Shown: piece after piece, positions 16,622-25,179 of the stretch
How positions within the stretch are numbered: the stretch's first letter is position 1
Layout: each line of letters begins with the position of its first letter
NCBI GenBank assembly: GCA_017983465.1
Contig: JAGOBK010000002.1
Coordinates: 248,001-312,000 of the forward strand
Direction: 5' to 3'
Origin: Crocinitomicaceae bacterium
GTDB taxonomy: Bacteria > Bacteroidota > Bacteroidia > Flavobacteriales_D > Crocinitomicaceae
DNA length: 64,000 bases
The notes under the pieces: generated by a model
Told to the model about the DNA's origin: nothing
Database searches by the model: none
The model's input: only the letters and a program-made list of their open reading frames with translations
Translations under genes and position numbers: made by a program

Positions 16622-17059
16622 ATGATTTCTTCTGATAAACAAAATCGCTACGACAAAGCATACCTAAGACTTGCCTTAAGTTGGGCGCAGCTTTCTCATT
16701 GCGCTCGTAAAAAAGTGGGGGCAATCATCGTAAAAGATTCCATCATTATTTCTGACGGATATAATGGGACTCCTGCAGGTTTCGATAATTGTTGTGAAAA
16801 CGAAGAAGGAAATACACATTGGTACGTATTACACGCAGAAGCAAATGCCATTTTGAAAGTCGCTAGGTCCTCTAACAACTGTAAAGATGCTACGCTTTAT
16901 TTAACACATTCACCCTGTAAAGACTGCAGCAAACTCGTTCTGCAATCTGGTATCACACGCCTTGTTTATCAAGAAGCGTACAAAGATACTTCTGGAATAG
17001 ATTTTCTTAAAAACGCAGGATTAGAAGTGGTACAATTAGAAAACTGTGACGATGTCTGA
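16622..17059 (+). CDS. Deoxycytidylate (dCMP) deaminase
   Basis: A zinc-dependent cytosolic deaminase of 145 residues that converts dCMP to dUMP for thymidylate synthesis. The zinc and proton-shuttle residues are H71-A-E73 and P98-C99-K-D-C102, the standard CDA-fold HAE/PCxxC pair. The CARKKVGAII and DGYNGTPAGFDNC segments identify the ComEB/dCMP deaminase group rather than tRNA or cytidine deaminases. It starts 12 nt after the membrane protein and overlaps the S41 protease start by 8 nt, a common Bacteroidota gene pair. Confidence 0.93.
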   Translation: MISSDKQNRYDKAYLRLALSWAQLSHCARKKVGAIIVKDSIIISDGYNGTPAGFDNCCENEEGNTHWYVLHAEANAILKVARSSNNCKDATLYLTHSPCKDCSKLVLQSGITRLVYQEAYKDTSGIDFLKNAGLEVVQLENCDDV

Positions 17060-18623
17060 ACAAGTTAAAAGCAACTATATTCTTCCCATTATCTTATCAC
17101 TCGTTCTTGCGAGTGGACTTCTAGGCGGGATTCTTCTCAAAGATGTAGACAAAACATCTTCTAGAGACATCCAAAAATTGGAAGATGTACTTACCTTACT
17201 CGATAAAAACTACGTTGATAAAGTTGACAAAGATGCCATTTTTGAAGCAACAATATCAGACATGCTTCACAAACTGGATCCACACAGCAATTACATTTCT
17301 GCCAAGGATATGAAATCCGTTAACGAATCCATCGAAGGAAAATTCGGAGGTGTTGGGATACGCTTTTTGCTGTTACGAGATACCATTTGTGTGACCAATA
17401 TTATCGATCAGTCTCCTTCCCAACAAGCGGGAATGAAAGCAGGTGATAAAATTGTCAGCGTTAATGGAAAGAGAATCTGTGGCAAGGGAATTACAAATGA
17501 TAAAGTACTGGCAACGTTAAAAGGAAAACCAGGAACCAACCTTAGCGTAACTTTTGTTCGCGGCAAAAAGAAAATAACCACAAACTTAGTTCGTGGGATT
17601 ATTCCTATTTCTTCCATTCCATGTGCGTACATGATCGACAAACAAACTGGTTATATCTTGATTAGTGAATTTTCACAAGTAACCTCGGAAGAGTTTTATG
17701 TGGAAAGCACGAAATTATTGGGGCAAGGAATGACAAAAATGGTCTTAGATTTACGCAACAATCCAGGTGGAGTTATGGCTTCAGCAATTGATATAGCGGA
17801 TGCTTTCTTGGCAAAAAACAATATGATTTTAAAGTCAAAAGGTAAAAATGAAGGGGAACGCACCTATTATTCTACATCTGGAGGACACCTTGAAAAAACG
17901 AAAGTAGTGGTGCTTATCAATGCACATTCCGCTTCAGCAAGTGAAATCTTAGCCGGTGCCATTCAAGATAACGACAGGGGAATAATTGTTGGACGACGCT
18001 CTTACGGAAAAGGATTGATTCAGAAAGACGAAGTATTGAGAGACGGAAGCAACCTTCGTTTAACCATTGCACGTTATTATACGCCTTCTGGACGCTGTAT
18101 TCAGCGCTCATATAAAGGTGGCTATGATAATTACATGAGAGACGAGGAACGCATCACTAGAAACGAATACTTCAAACCTGATAGTTCCATTTTTGTTGAT
18201 TCACTGAAATTCAAGACAAAGCATGGGCGAACAGTCTATGGCGGCGGCGGGATTATGCCCGATGTTTTTGTTCCAGGGGATACTTCAGGAAGTTCTTTTT
18301 ACTTGACGGAACTACAATGGAGTGGCGCGGGAAGAGCTTTTGCCTTCGATTTTATGCAAGCAAACCGAGCAAAATGGTCCACGGCCAAAGACTTTGTTAA
18401 AGAGTTTGAAGTAAGTGAGGATTTATTAAAACGCTTCATTTCCTTTGCGCAAAAGGACTTTCACGTTCAAAAAGACCCTCTTGGATTAGCGGTCAGTAAG
18501 GAAGTGATTAAACGAATGCTGAAAGCAGAAATTGCCAGTCAAAACTGGACAGAAGAAGGATACTACAGAGTCCTGAATCCATTTGATAAAGAACTCATGA
18601 AAGCAATCTCTTGTTTCCGTTAG
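17052..18623 (+). CDS. S41 family carboxyl-terminal processing protease
   Basis: A PDZ-containing serine protease exported to the periplasm with an uncleaved-looking N-terminal anchor (IILSLVLASGLLGGILL, about residues 12-28). The PDZ domain lies near 95-175 (GGVGIRF to VRGIIP). The catalytic Ser/Lys dyad is visible: Ser295 in HSASASEIL and Lys320 in SYGKGLIQ, 25 residues apart as in characterised CtpA enzymes. Such proteases trim or degrade exported proteins from their C-termini. The 523-residue length is typical for Bacteroidota. I chose ATG 17052; GTG 17046 would add two residues. It overlaps the deaminase gene by 8 nt. Confidence 0.92.
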   Translation: MSEQVKSNYILPIILSLVLASGLLGGILLKDVDKTSSRDIQKLEDVLTLLDKNYVDKVDKDAIFEATISDMLHKLDPHSNYISAKDMKSVNESIEGKFGGVGIRFLLLRDTICVTNIIDQSPSQQAGMKAGDKIVSVNGKRICGKGITNDKVLATLKGKPGTNLSVTFVRGKKKITTNLVRGIIPISSIPCAYMIDKQTGYILISEFSQVTSEEFYVESTKLLGQGMTKMVLDLRNNPGGVMASAIDIADAFLAKNNMILKSKGKNEGERTYYSTSGGHLEKTKVVVLINAHSASASEILAGAIQDNDRGIIVGRRSYGKGLIQKDEVLRDGSNLRLTIARYYTPSGRCIQRSYKGGYDNYMRDEERITRNEYFKPDSSIFVDSLKFKTKHGRTVYGGGGIMPDVFVPGDTSGSSFYLTELQWSGAGRAFAFDFMQANRAKWSTAKDFVKEFEVSEDLLKRFISFAQKDFHVQKDPLGLAVSKEVIKRMLKAEIASQNWTEEGYYRVLNPFDKELMKAISCFR

Positions 18624-18629
18624 AATAAT

Positions 18630-18743
18630 TTATTTTTTTCGCTCAGAAAGGAACAAAACAATAAAAATACCCACCATTCCTAAGACGGTAAAAACGGCTA
18701 CCCAAAAAGTGCTTCCTATTGCTAAAGGTAAAAGTATACTCAT
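18630..18743 (-). CDS. Candidate 37-aa single-helix membrane protein
   Basis: A short frame of 37 codons reading MSILLPLAIGSTFWVAVFTV then a hydrophobic run and the basic tail SERKK. It has one membrane helix with a positive cytosolic end, the layout of small respiratory or stress membrane proteins. It occupies a 234-bp gap between convergent genes and starts at ATG 18743. TAATTTTC, one mismatch from the -7 consensus, lies upstream on the minus strand. There is no family recognition, so this is a candidate only. Confidence 0.4.
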   Translation of the reverse strand: MSILLPLAIGSTFWVAVFTVLGMVGIFIVLFLSERKK

Positions 18744-18857
18744 GGCATTTTTTATGAAAATTAGTCGTTAATCGCATACAACTCCATGGAAATGAACATT
18801 CACGAGAAGACAATTATCAAACATGCCATGTCAACGATAATAGCTTGATTTTTAGAA

Positions 18858-20078
18858 TCAAAAGGCTAATGTAAAGCGGTAATGTTTCCCGTCAATGGTT
18901 AAATAATATCCGCCAGAAGGCAAATTGCTAAGATCCAACAATAAGGATGAATCGACATCCATTTCTCCAGAAATTTGACCAATCTCACTCTGAATGAGTA
19001 CCCTTTTTCCACTCCACGATGAAGGAACATTTATCACGTGAGTAGATGGATTTGGGTAAAGAGCAGGAATTGGCTCCATCGGAAACGCGTTTATCCCAGA
19101 ATCACCGGAAAAAAAAGAAGTGAAATCCAAAGAAAATAATTTGGGCGGTATGGTAATAACCGAGGTTATTTGTTCCGCGCTCATAAAACCTGATACAGAA
19201 TCCTTAAGCGCTATCCCCTCCGTTTGTGAAAGTGTAAGCATATTTCCAAGTTCAATCCTTCGTTTATTACCATTAAAAATAGCATCGCCAGGATAATCGA
19301 AAAGCAAGTAAACGAAACTTGTATAGAAATTCGACCCGTTATTTTTATAACCTAAAGCGATCACTCTTTTCGAAGCTGAATCAAGACTCACATCGGTAAG
19401 TAAACCATCCACAAACATTGAATCTTGTGGGAAAACGGTTAGCGTATCGTTCCATACTGATTCAAATCGGTAACGCTTCGTATAAAAATTAGCCCAACCT
19501 TTCGAGAGCAGCACCAAGGAATCGTTGTCAAAATAAAAGGATTCACAGTCAAACGAATGTCCATTGGTCGGATAGCTAAAACTAGTCTGATCACCATATT
19601 TAAAGGTGCGTTTCTGTGCAAGAATCTGATTGTTACCGCTTAATAAATCAGATTTATTCACCTCATAAATACAAAGGTTTGTTCTGTTTCCGGAATTGTT
19701 TCCGAAATCACCAATATAAAAATGAGTGCTGCTTTGGGTCAGTGCTTCCCAATCTACGTTGGTGGCATTCGTGATGTAAAACGTATCCAATACATTTCCA
19801 CTTTGATCTAACTTATACATACAGGGGGCAGAACCTCCATCATTGACCATCCAAAGGTGTTGATTCCAAAAAATCATCCCCGAATTCTCCAGTAATGTAC
19901 TCGGTAAATTTTGAATAAGCACAGGTGTATGATTGGATACTGGATAGACGCATGAACCGTCATTACTGCTCGCAGACGCATCAAAATTGTCCGCTTGAGG
20001 GTCAGTGCAACCATTCTGTGCAAATAAGCCCAAGAAAGGACAAAAAAACAAGAGGCTTAAAACAATTTTTCTTCCCAA
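18858..20078 (-). CDS. T9SS-exported protein with Cys-rich DPxAxNxD motif, type A sorting domain
   Basis: A 406-residue secreted protein. The likely start is TTG 20078, which gives a clean signal peptide (GRKIVLSLLFFCPFLGLFAQ); no ATG or GTG is available before it except far upstream inside the next gene. After the signal comes one GCTDPQADNFDASASSNDGSC motif, then a region of about 280 residues resembling a beta-propeller-like esterase/SMP-30 surface domain (LLENSGMIFW, WEALTQSSTHFYIGDFGNN, DCESFYFDNDSLVLLSKGW). A type A T9SS sorting domain closes it (ALYPNPSTHVINVPS). It overlaps the solute-binding-like gene by 22 nt, so it is translationally coupled. The function is unknown. Confidence 0.75.
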   Translation of the reverse strand: MGRKIVLSLLFFCPFLGLFAQNGCTDPQADNFDASASSNDGSCVYPVSNHTPVLIQNLPSTLLENSGMIFWNQHLWMVNDGGSAPCMYKLDQSGNVLDTFYITNATNVDWEALTQSSTHFYIGDFGNNSGNRTNLCIYEVNKSDLLSGNNQILAQKRTFKYGDQTSFSYPTNGHSFDCESFYFDNDSLVLLSKGWANFYTKRYRFESVWNDTLTVFPQDSMFVDGLLTDVSLDSASKRVIALGYKNNGSNFYTSFVYLLFDYPGDAIFNGNKRRIELGNMLTLSQTEGIALKDSVSGFMSAEQITSVITIPPKLFSLDFTSFFSGDSGINAFPMEPIPALYPNPSTHVINVPSSWSGKRVLIQSEIGQISGEMDVDSSLLLDLSNLPSGGYYLTIDGKHYRFTLAF

Positions 20079-20911
20079 TTTGCTGCTTGATTTTCCGTTA
20101 ACAATCCCAAATCTACTAATTCGGCAACTACATTGGTGAAATCTTGAGTAGCCAATTCTTGTCCATAATTCCACTCGGTTTGGCCCAACCATTTTTGCAC
20201 CTCTTCCTGAGGCAAAGCGTACCTCCAAGCAAATTGTTCAGCAGCATTTACTTCATTTTTGAGGCGAGATGCTTCTTTTTGAACGATGGAAAGCATTTCA
20301 CTTAACAATGCTTTATCCGAATGAACCAACTCACTTCTTACTGCCACCACAAAACATGGCCAAGGGGTTAAGACCTCATCTAATAAGCGACATTTACCTT
20401 GATCCACAAATGGGGAGGTGGTGAATTTTTCCCAAAGAAATCCTTGAGCCTCTCCATTATTTAAGGCCCAAATTCCTCCATAAACATCACCCACAACATT
20501 AAACTTTAATTCATCTAAGTTCCATTTTTCTTGGCGTGCCTTCACATAAGCCATGAGGTGAGACCCTGATCCTTCTCGTGATATTGCAAAGGTTTTTCCG
20601 TCTAAATCACGTACTTCTTTTATTGATTGGTCAACGGGTACGTGAAGTCCCCAACACAATGGACTTGCGACATAAACGTTCAGAATTTTTGCATCGAGTC
20701 CTTGTAATATCGCGCGGGTTATTCCTTCGGTCAAAAGAACGGCAATATCTATGGAGCCAGCCTGGAGTCCTTTGATCATTTGTCCTGTTCCACCCGTCAT
20801 ATCAGACCAATGTAATTCAAGACCTAACGATTGAAACGCACCCTCTTCGATGGCATTACGCCAAGGAAGATTAAAATGTTCTGGTACTCCGCCTATTTTA
20901 AATCGCTTCAT
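20057..20911 (-). CDS. Ca3427-like type 2 periplasmic-binding-fold protein without signal peptide
   Basis: A 284-residue NMT1/THI5/SsuA-like binding-fold protein. The start (MKRFKIGGVPEHFNLPWRNA) goes straight into the first beta strand with no signal peptide, so the product should stay in the cytosol. Landmarks are the GGTGQMIKGLQAGSIDIAVLLTEG hinge region and the FAISREGSGSHLMAYV loop. I recall this as the Ca3427-like PBP2 subfamily. There is no matching importer permease nearby: the upstream gene, overlapping by 4 nt (ATGA), is an exporter-type ABC protein. Possible roles are a cytosolic enzyme-like or ligand-sensing protein. The ligand is unknown. Confidence 0.8.
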   Translation of the reverse strand: MKRFKIGGVPEHFNLPWRNAIEEGAFQSLGLELHWSDMTGGTGQMIKGLQAGSIDIAVLLTEGITRAILQGLDAKILNVYVASPLCWGLHVPVDQSIKEVRDLDGKTFAISREGSGSHLMAYVKARQEKWNLDELKFNVVGDVYGGIWALNNGEAQGFLWEKFTTSPFVDQGKCRLLDEVLTPWPCFVVAVRSELVHSDKALLSEMLSIVQKEASRLKNEVNAAEQFAWRYALPQEEVQKWLGQTEWNYGQELATQDFTNVVAELVDLGLLTENQAANWEEKLF

Positions 20912-22683
20912 AATTCCTTTTGATTAAAAAATTGCCTGTCGTATAATCGTTTATAATAACCGTTTTCGAGTTGCAGCAATTCCTGATGATTTCCTATTTC
21001 AACCAATTCGCCTTTTTCCATCACCACAATTCTGTCCGCTTTTTGAATTGTTGATAGTCGATGTGCTATGACGATTGATGTCCTTCCTGAAGTGATTTTC
21101 TCCGTGGCCCGTTGTATCAACTGTTCACTTTCACTATCCACATTCGAAGTTGCTTCATCCAATATTAAAATTTGAGGAGCATAAATGTAGGCACGAATAA
21201 ATGCGATTAATTGCCTTTGTCCAACTGAAAGCATCCCTCCTCTTTCACCAATTTCATGCTGATAATTACCCGGTAATTTCATGATAAAATCATGCGCGCC
21301 AACCGCTTTTGCCGCAGATTCCACATCCGCTTGAGTAAACTGTGGATCGCCAAGAGTAATATTCGAAAAAATTGTTCCTGAAAAAAGGAAGACATCTTGC
21401 AATACTATCGCAATGTTTTTTCTTAACTCCGACAATTTTATCTCTTGGATCGGAACACTTCCGATGCTGATGGTTCCCGAATCGTGTTCATAAAAACGAC
21501 CGAGTAAATTAACGATGGATGTTTTACCTGCACCTGTAGCTCCAACAAAAGCAACGGTTTCACCATGATGAATAGTTAAATTCACATTTTTCAATACCGG
21601 ACTTCCTTCGACGTAAGAAAAATAAACATTTTCAAAACGAACGGATTGTGCAAAATCAACGTTGGTTAATGTCCCACTCTCTTGTAAATCTGCGTGTTCA
21701 TCTAGCACATCAAACACCCTTTCCGCACGAACGGTACCGCGTTGAAGGATGTTGAACTTATCCGCAAGTTGTCTAATTGGACGATACAATTGATTAATCC
21801 ACAAAGTGAATGCAAAGACCTCTCCGTACATAGAACGAATTTCGGCGGATGTTTTTCCGGACACCTGTAGCGCTCCCCAAACCAACAAAAAAGCGACAGA
21901 CAAAGAGCTCAGTATTTCAACAACCGGGAAAAAAATGGAGTTAGCCCATACAGCTTGAATGTGCGCTTGTTTATGTCCCTCATTAATCTTTTCAAAGCGC
22001 TTATACTCTTCTCTTTCTCTATTAAACAATTGAACCACGCTCATTCCGCTTAAACGCTCTTGGACAAACGTGTTCAATTTAGTTACTGCCAGACGTTCTT
22101 TTTGAAAAGAATCCTTCATTGACTTTGCGAAAATTCTCGTTGCCAATAATAAAAAGGGAATCGGAATGAGCGTCATCCATGCTAATTCCCAGTTATTCAT
22201 GAACATGAGTACTAGAATAAATATCAAGGAAAAACAATCCGAAATAATCTCCATAATTCCAGAAGAGAAAACCTCTGTAATTGCCTCCATGTCAGAAACA
22301 ACACGTGTCACCATTGCACCAACCGGATTTTTATCAAAATAGGACATGCGTAATCGGAGAAAGTGTTCAATGATTTTCTTTCTCAAATCACGAATGACCG
22401 ATTGTGCTAACAAATTGGAGAAATAAGAAGAAATCAGTTGAAGAAATCCTTCTAACACCATGACGCTTAAAAGAAGAAGTGACCACCAAAGTAACATGGA
22501 TGGATTCTGTGTTTGGACGATGTATTTGTCCACCATTCGTCCAATTAACAAAGGCCTCAATGGACCCGGAATGGAAAGCAAAAGAACAGAAGTTAATGCA
22601 AGCAATAAGTATTTGCGATATGGTTTCGCAAAAAACAATAAGCGTTTAAATAGCTTTTTTTTCTGTGGTTGATTTGAATTCAT
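20908..22683 (-). CDS. MsbA/MDR-type ABC transporter, fused membrane and ATPase domains
   Basis: A 591-residue half-transporter that works as a homodimer or heterodimer in the inner membrane. Residues about 1-320 hold six helices (ABC transporter type 1). The ATPase domain has Walker A GATGAGKTS, Q-loop VLQDVFLFSG, signature LSVGQRQ (Val in place of the usual Gly at the third position), Walker B ILILDEATSN and switch AHRLSTI. The substrate is unknown; lipids or drugs are typical. Its start is divergent from prs across 128 bp, and it heads the operon with the solute-binding-like and T9SS genes. Confidence 0.92.
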   Translation of the reverse strand: MNSNQPQKKKLFKRLLFFAKPYRKYLLLALTSVLLLSIPGPLRPLLIGRMVDKYIVQTQNPSMLLWWSLLLLSVMVLEGFLQLISSYFSNLLAQSVIRDLRKKIIEHFLRLRMSYFDKNPVGAMVTRVVSDMEAITEVFSSGIMEIISDCFSLIFILVLMFMNNWELAWMTLIPIPFLLLATRIFAKSMKDSFQKERLAVTKLNTFVQERLSGMSVVQLFNREREEYKRFEKINEGHKQAHIQAVWANSIFFPVVEILSSLSVAFLLVWGALQVSGKTSAEIRSMYGEVFAFTLWINQLYRPIRQLADKFNILQRGTVRAERVFDVLDEHADLQESGTLTNVDFAQSVRFENVYFSYVEGSPVLKNVNLTIHHGETVAFVGATGAGKTSIVNLLGRFYEHDSGTISIGSVPIQEIKLSELRKNIAIVLQDVFLFSGTIFSNITLGDPQFTQADVESAAKAVGAHDFIMKLPGNYQHEIGERGGMLSVGQRQLIAFIRAYIYAPQILILDEATSNVDSESEQLIQRATEKITSGRTSIVIAHRLSTIQKADRIVVMEKGELVEIGNHQELLQLENGYYKRLYDRQFFNQKEL

Positions 22684-22693
22684 ACTAGGTTCA

Positions 22694-22701
22694 CAAAATT
22701 A
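22694..22701 (-). promoter_or_regulatory. -7 box TAATTTTG for the ABC exporter operon
   Basis: A perfect TAnnTTTG match on the minus strand, ending 10 nt before the exporter start at 22683. It forms a divergent promoter pair with prs in the 128-bp gap. No good -33 TTG is visible at 19-21 nt. Confidence 0.5.
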
Positions 22702-22761
22702 ACGCAATTCACCAATAAACACCTTGTATTTACGCTTGCTTATAACGGTTCAAGCCAGGAT

Positions 22762-22792
22762 TTTGTAGAAACTTTTATTTTAGCTACCTTTG
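22762..22792 (+). promoter_or_regulatory. Promoter of prs-rplY: TTTG-N19-TACCTTTG
   Basis: TTTG at 22762-22765 and TACCTTTG at 22785-22792 are separated by exactly 19 nt, the full Bacteroidota consensus. It would give a leader of about 12-15 nt before GTG 22812. This is the best complete promoter I find in the window. Confidence 0.8.
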
Positions 22793-22811
22793 CGTTCAAT
22801 TTTCGAAAGAC

Positions 22812-23741
22812 GTGGGAGTAAAAATATTTGCCGGTAGATCATCAGAAGCCCTTGCTGCTAAAGTAGCGGAAAGTTTTGGCGTTGAACTTGGAGACGTAAA
22901 AGTAAGTGTTTTCAGTGATGGAGAATTTCAACCTTCATTTGAGGAAACCGTTCGTGGACAAGATGTTTTTATTGTTCAATCAACCATGCCTCCAACTGAA
23001 AATTTATTCGAGTTGCTACTATTAGTTGATGCTGCACGTCGTGCTTCTGCTCGAAAAATCATTACCGTAATTCCTTATTTTGGATTTGCACGCCAAGACA
23101 GAAAAGACAAACCTCGTGTTGCGATTGGAGCAAAATTAGTTGCTAATATGTTGATGGCTGCTGGAGTTGACCGTGTTATGACGATGGATTTACATGCAGA
23201 TCAAATTCAAGGATTTTTCGAAGTGCCTGTTGATCATTTGTATGCTTCTACTTTGTTTTTATCAGAAATCGAAAAACTTGACACGTCAAATTTAGTTGTT
23301 GCAGCACCAGATGCTGGTGGAGCAAAACGAGCGAATTCATACGCAAAGAGTTTAAATTGTGGTTTAGCGTTGTGCCACAAGCACAGAAAAAGACCAAATG
23401 AAATTGCTGAAATGACTGTCATCGGAGACGTAAACGGAAAAGATGTAATTATCATTGATGATATGTGTGATACCGCAGGTACATTAACAACAGCAGCAGA
23501 CCTTTTAATAGAAAAAGGAGCAAAAAGTGTTCGCGCTTTCTGTACACACGCTGTTTTAAGTGGCCCAGCTTATGAACGTATCGAAAATTCTCAATTAACC
23601 GAACTAATCGTTACCGACACGATTCCAATGTCGAAACACAGCGACAAAATACGTGTAATCACGGTAGCAGAGTTGTTTGGAGATGTGATTAAACGTCTTG
23701 TAAACAACGAGTCAATTAGTTCTCATTTTGTAATCTCTTAA
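22812..23741 (+). CDS. prs: Ribose-phosphate pyrophosphokinase (PRPP synthetase)
   Basis: It makes PRPP from ribose 5-phosphate and ATP for nucleotide, His and Trp synthesis. The 309 residues match class I enzymes. Landmarks are KIFAGRSSEALA at the N-terminus, SDGEFQPSFEETVRGQDVFI, YFGFARQDRKDKPRVAIGAK (ATP loop), TMDLHADQIQGFF and the PRPP loop VIIIDDMCDTAGT. GTG 22812 is the only start that fits the family N-terminus. It lies 11 nt upstream of rplY, the usual prs-L25 pair. Confidence 0.96.
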   Translation: MGVKIFAGRSSEALAAKVAESFGVELGDVKVSVFSDGEFQPSFEETVRGQDVFIVQSTMPPTENLFELLLLVDAARRASARKIITVIPYFGFARQDRKDKPRVAIGAKLVANMLMAAGVDRVMTMDLHADQIQGFFEVPVDHLYASTLFLSEIEKLDTSNLVVAAPDAGGAKRANSYAKSLNCGLALCHKHRKRPNEIAEMTVIGDVNGKDVIIIDDMCDTAGTLTTAADLLIEKGAKSVRAFCTHAVLSGPAYERIENSQLTELIVTDTIPMSKHSDKIRVITVAELFGDVIKRLVNNESISSHFVIS

Positions 23742-23752
23742 TTAATATATAC

Positions 23753-24343
23753 ATGAAAACAGCACATTTGAGCGGTTCGCTTAGAACGAACGTAGGGAAA
23801 AAGGATGCTGCCAGCCTAAGAAATGCTGGTCTAGTTCCTTGTGTGCTTTACGGCCAAGGTGAGCAAACTCACTTCTCAGTAAAGCGAACTGAAATGGACA
23901 AAATTGTTTATTCACCAGAAGTTTACCAAGTTGCCTTGGATATCGATGGTAAAAAAGCAATGGGAATCATTCGTGAATTGCAACAACACCCAACAAAAGA
24001 CACGATTCAACACGTTGACTTTTTGGAGTTAAGCGATACCAAAGCGGTTCGCGTTAAACTTCCAGTGAGATTAACAGGTTCTTCTCGTGGTGTAATGGCC
24101 GGTGGTAAATTAATGACCGTATTCCGTACATTACAATGTATTGGATTAGCGAAAGATCTTCCAGATGCAATTACTTTAGATATTTCTAAATTGCGTATTG
24201 GTCAATCTATCCGTGTAAACAGCATTGAAATTCCAGGTGTTACTTTATTAGACCCTGCAAATGCAGTTGTTGTTTCCGTTAAAATGGCTCGTGGTGCTGT
24301 TAAAGGTGCTGATGCTGAAGACGAGGAAGAAGAAGAAGCATAA
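23753..24343 (+). CDS. rplY: 50S ribosomal protein L25/Ctc
   Basis: A 5S-rRNA-binding ribosomal protein of the long (CTC, TL5-like) form: an N-terminal L25 domain (SLRTNVGKKDAASLRNAGLVPCVLYG) and a C-terminal beta domain (VRVKLPVRLTGSSRGVMAGG). It ends in an acidic tail, DAEDEEEEEA. The 196 residues are typical for Bacteroidota. It follows prs by 11 nt and is closed by a strong terminator. No pth gene follows, although pth is often the third member of this cluster. Confidence 0.95.
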   Translation: MKTAHLSGSLRTNVGKKDAASLRNAGLVPCVLYGQGEQTHFSVKRTEMDKIVYSPEVYQVALDIDGKKAMGIIRELQQHPTKDTIQHVDFLELSDTKAVRVKLPVRLTGSSRGVMAGGKLMTVFRTLQCIGLAKDLPDAITLDISKLRIGQSIRVNSIEIPGVTLLDPANAVVVSVKMARGAVKGADAEDEEEEEA

Positions 24344-24366
24344 GTTCATTCATCCCAAGACTTTCT

Positions 24367-24394
24367 AAACCGCCCTTGTGGCGGTTTTTTTTTT
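24367..24394 (+). terminator. Rho-independent terminator after rplY
   Basis: The stem AAACCGCC/GGCGGTTT has loop CTTGT and continues into a run of T to 24394. It starts 24 nt after the rplY stop. The loop is identical to that of the terminator at 10309. Confidence 0.9.
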
Positions 24395-24465
24395 GCCCAT
24401 TTCACAAGATAATCTGTGACATCGTTTTCGAATTGATAATTGTTCCTTAATTTCGTTCCATCCAT

Positions 24466-25179
24466 ATGGCAACTAAATCTATTGTTATTATTCCTACCTA
24501 CAACGAGCTCGACAATGTCGGGCCAATGGTTCGCGCAATAATGGCACTGGAAAGAAGTTTTGATATCCTCTTCATTGATGATCAATCACCAGATGGGACA
24601 GCTCAAAAAATCGAAGAATTACAAGCATCGCATCCTGAGCGTATTCACCTAGAAAAACGAAGTGGAAAACTTGGTCTAGGAACAGCGTACATTCACGGTT
24701 TTAAATGGGCACTAAAACACCATTACGACTATATTTTCGAGATGGACTGTGATTTTTCTCATAATCCAAATGATTTAATTCGACTGTTAGAAAGTTGTGA
24801 ATCCGGGGTTGATGTCTCCATTGGATCTCGTTATTGTCGAGGCGGTCATGTGAAAAACTGGCCAATGAAACGCATTTTGATGAGTTACTTTGCCAGTGTG
24901 TATGTGCGCATCATTTTACTCATCGGAATAAAAGATACCACCGCTGGATTCAAATGCTATCGAGCGGAAGTACTCCATACAATTAAACTGGACCATGTCA
25001 CCTTTAAAGGATATGCATTTCAAATTTGCATGAAGTATGCCGCGTTGAAACACGGTTTTAAAGTGAAAGAAATCCCTATAACGTTCATAGATCGTATTGT
25101 AGGAGAATCAAAAATGTCCACCGGAATCTTTAAAGAAGCCTTCTTTGGAGTGTGGAAAATGCGAAAAATGGATTTATGA
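24466..25179 (+). CDS. Polyprenol-phosphate mannosyltransferase (GT2 family)
   Basis: A 237-residue glycosyltransferase of the dolichol/polyprenol monophosphomannose synthase group, which transfers mannose from GDP-mannose to a lipid phosphate. The GT-A fold is seen in VIIPTYNELDNV and DDQSPDGTAQKI; the metal-binding motif is D94-C-D96 within FEMDCDFSHNP. It also has GSRYCRGGHVKNWP and DTTAGFKCYRAEVL, characteristic of the subgroup. No C-terminal membrane domain is present. The stop overlaps the pyrC start by 4 nt (ATGA). This gene, dihydroorotase and a DUF4296 lipoprotein are a recurrent Bacteroidota trio. Confidence 0.92.
   Translation: MATKSIVIIPTYNELDNVGPMVRAIMALERSFDILFIDDQSPDGTAQKIEELQASHPERIHLEKRSGKLGLGTAYIHGFKWALKHHYDYIFEMDCDFSHNPNDLIRLLESCESGVDVSIGSRYCRGGHVKNWPMKRILMSYFASVYVRIILLIGIKDTTAGFKCYRAEVLHTIKLDHVTFKGYAFQICMKYAALKHGFKVKEIPITFIDRIVGESKMSTGIFKEAFFGVWKMRKMDL

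Noticed and set aside
20079-20228. N-terminal extension of the T9SS protein to ATG 20228
   Set aside because: It would lie inside the binding-protein gene and put about 50 non-signal residues before a clean signal peptide.
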